A stretch of DNA of 64,000 nt from Acidovorax sp. 210-6. Lineage in GTDB: Bacteria; Pseudomonadota; Gammaproteobacteria; Burkholderiales; Burkholderiaceae_C. The DNA lies in the NCBI RefSeq assembly GCF_010020825.1, contig NZ_JAACJE010000001.1:868001-932000 (forward strand). Reading direction: 5' to 3'. The notes under the pieces are model-generated. The model was not told the origin of the DNA. It searched no databases and saw only the letters and a list, made by a program, of their open reading frames with translations. The translations under genes and the position numbers were made by a program. Shown here in pieces: positions 62,639 through 64,000 of the stretch (position 1 is the stretch's first letter; every line of letters begins with the position of its first letter).

Positions 62639-63460
62639 TCAGCTCCCAGGCCGAAAGAACGCATCCAGCACCGGCACCAACCCCGGAAACTCCAGCGCAA
62701 ACCGCTCACGGTTCACAAAGTAGGCCTCGCAGGCCACCGCGAAGAACTCCGCCGGAGCCGTGGCGCCATAGGCATCGAGCCAGGGCCAGTCGGTGCCAAA
62801 ACGCTCGGCCTTGATCACGGCCTCGCGGAAATGCTGGTAGGCCGGCTCCCAGGCGGCCCACCAGGCCTCGTGCGCGGCGCGCGCGCTGCGGGTGCCCATG
62901 AATCCGGCAGGCAGCGGCGGGCAGCCGTTGGCGTGGCCGCTGCGCATGTCCAGCTTGTGCACAAACTCGTGCACCACCACGTTGCTGCCGTGCTGGGCAC
63001 TGTGCGCCGCGCCTTCCACATGGGGCCAGCTCAGCATCACCGGGCCGCGTTCCATGGCCTCACCGGCCAGCACCTCGGTGTAGCGGTGCATGACCCCGGC
63101 TTCGTCCATGTGCTCGCGCCGGGCCACGGCCTCGCTGGGGTGCACGACGATGGTTACGAAGTCGTCGTACCAGCCCAGCGCATCGCTGGGCTCGCCCCAG
63201 TGCAGCAGCGGCAGGCAGGCCTGGGCGGCGATGTCGATGGCCATGGCGTCGGTGACCACCAGGCCGTGCGCACCATGGAACTGCTTGCCGTCGAGGAAGA
63301 GGGCGCTCAGGGCGCGCAGCTTGGCCTGTTGGGGCAGGCCCAGGGCGGCGAGGAAAGGGTGGCGCCGCAGGGTCTCCAACCAGAGTTCGGCCGGGATGTC
63401 GGGCACGGGGGCGAGGGTGCTGCGCAAGCGGTTGCGCAGGCGGTTCAAAAAGGCGGGCAT
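62639..63460 (-). CDS. mtfA: M90 zinc peptidase, Mlc titration factor A-like
   Basis: 273 residues. The zinc motif is SNVVVHEFVHKLDMRSG (HExxH), with the downstream Glu in PAEFFAVACEAYFVN, as in MtfA. Further: LRRHPFLAALGLPQQAKLRA and WYDDFVTIVVHPSEAV. E. coli MtfA binds the repressor Mlc and has aminopeptidase activity. The stop of lpxH lies five bases before its start. Confidence 0.92.
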   Translation of the reverse strand: MPAFLNRLRNRLRSTLAPVPDIPAELWLETLRRHPFLAALGLPQQAKLRALSALFLDGKQFHGAHGLVVTDAMAIDIAAQACLPLLHWGEPSDALGWYDDFVTIVVHPSEAVARREHMDEAGVMHRYTEVLAGEAMERGPVMLSWPHVEGAAHSAQHGSNVVVHEFVHKLDMRSGHANGCPPLPAGFMGTRSARAAHEAWWAAWEPAYQHFREAVIKAERFGTDWPWLDAYGATAPAEFFAVACEAYFVNRERFALEFPGLVPVLDAFFRPGS

Positions 63461-63465
63461 CGCCG

Positions 63466-64000
63466 TCAGGTGGGGACGATGGCGACGCGTTCCAAGCCCT
63501 GGGGCGTGAGGCGCAGCACATCGGCGCGCGGCGGGTGGGCGGCAGCGTCCCAGTCGCTCAGCACCACGCGGGCGAGGCCCGGGGCCAAAGCGTGTTCAGC
63601 CGGGCGGTGCGTGTGGCCGTGGACCAGGGTGGTGGCGCGGGCGGCCTGCAGCCAGGCGATGGCGGCAGGGCCGTCCACGTCGGCATACACCGCACCGGAC
63701 TGCTTGCGTGCTTCGCTCTCGGCGCGGATGCCGCGTGCCTGGGCGCGGCGCTGCGCCAGGGGCTTGGCCAGGAAGTGCTCTTGCCACTGCACGCTGCGCG
63801 CCTGCACGCGAAAGCGCTGGTAGTCCACGTCGTCCAGGCACAGCGCATCGCCATGGCTGAGCAGCAGGCGCTGGCCTTGCCAGACCAGCACGGTGGGGTC
63901 ATGCAGCAGGGTGGCGCCGGTGTGCCGGGCAAAGCCGGGGCCGATGAGAAAGTCGCGGTTGCCGTGCAGAAAGAACAGCGCACGCTGGCGGCTGGCGGCC
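63466..64000 (-). CDS. lpxH: UDP-2,3-diacylglucosamine diphosphatase (cut by window edge)
   Basis: The C-terminal ~177 residues are present; the start lies beyond the right edge. Metallophosphatase motifs: ALFFLHGNRDFLIG (GNRD), LLLSHGDALCLDDVDYQRFR (SHGD, DDxxYQ-FR typical of LpxH) and TLVHGHTHRPAEH (GHTHRP). LpxH removes UMP from UDP-2,3-diacylglucosamine to give lipid X in lipid A synthesis. Confidence 0.93.
   Translation of the reverse strand, partial: AASRQRALFFLHGNRDFLIGPGFARHTGATLLHDPTVLVWQGQRLLLSHGDALCLDDVDYQRFRVQARSVQWQEHFLAKPLAQRRAQARGIRAESEARKQSGAVYADVDGPAAIAWLQAARATTLVHGHTHRPAEHALAPGLARVVLSDWDAAAHPPRADVLRLTPQGLERVAIVPT

Overview
The window looks like a chromosomal segment of a high-GC betaproteobacterium of the Comamonadaceae (Acidovorax or a close relative). 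Support: the asd-fimV-truA-trpF-trpB-trpA-accD block, ubiG-gph beside rpsT and murJ, a tmRNA with the tag ANDERFALAA, a complete set of Comamonadaceae-type housekeeping proteins, and several dispersed palindromic repeat families of a kind I associate with this group. Genus is inference; no 16S gene is present.

Layout. 1-4.1 kb: the end of a surface polysaccharide cluster (glycosyltransferase, hexapeptide acyltransferase, flippase, WbpM/PglF-type dehydratase), all on the minus strand with overlapping ends. 4.1-16.7 kb: core genes, mostly minus strand: LON-domain protein, YggT, accD, trpA/B/F, truA, fimV, asd with a possible Thr/Ile/Lys-rich leader peptide, tmRNA, gph, ubiG, rpsT. 16.8-29.4 kb: murJ, SirB1-like protein, UspA, AI-2E-family permease, purM, MFS transporter, hda, HAD phosphatase, pcnB, folK, a CDP-glucoseen-reductase-like flavoprotein and an SDR protein. 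29.4-39.8 kb: accessory metabolic and envelope genes (DUF4124 protein, RD/RE-rich lipoprotein, acyl-CoA synthetase, YeeE/YedE pair, M23 peptidase, an SRAP-family protein lacking its catalytic Cys, DUF2242 lipoprotein, M14 peptidase, LysR, methyltransferase, SRPBCC, DUF2322). 39.9-46.7 kb: a 264-bp compound palindromic element, a GIY-YIG/MarR/hypothetical operon, an FHA-protein/trypsin-like-protease pair, DUF924, and a MerR-controlled DUF2938/DUF2798 pair with a readable MerR-type promoter, then a DUF937 protein.

46.8-51.8 kb is the accessory island: a short GIY-YIG-like protein, an orphan MNT nucleotidyltransferase, an orphan addiction-module antitoxin, a MntA/HepT toxin-antitoxin pair, a truncated UvrD-type helicase remnant, and a clearly AT-richer two-gene operon (HEPN-domain protein plus AAA ATPase) that is the best candidate here for an undescribed defence system. 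51.8-57 kb returns to core genes (glnS, aroQ, arfB, LigB-type dioxygenase, carboxylesterase). 56.8-61.9 kb is a methionine-degradation locus resembling Pseudomonas mdeR-mdeA-mdeB: methionine gamma-lyase and a PDH-E1-type 2-oxobutyrate dehydrogenase, each divergent from its own Lrp/AsnC regulator. A ~600-bp nested palindrome follows, then mtfA and lpxH (cut by the window edge).

A 55-60 bp palindromic repeat occurs at least eleven times. Most copies sit between genes, but one is read through in frame inside the E1 gene, one supplies the stop codon of one gene and the start codon of the next, and a possible twelfth copy lies inside trpF. Functional calls rest on reading motifs by eye; no database search was possible.
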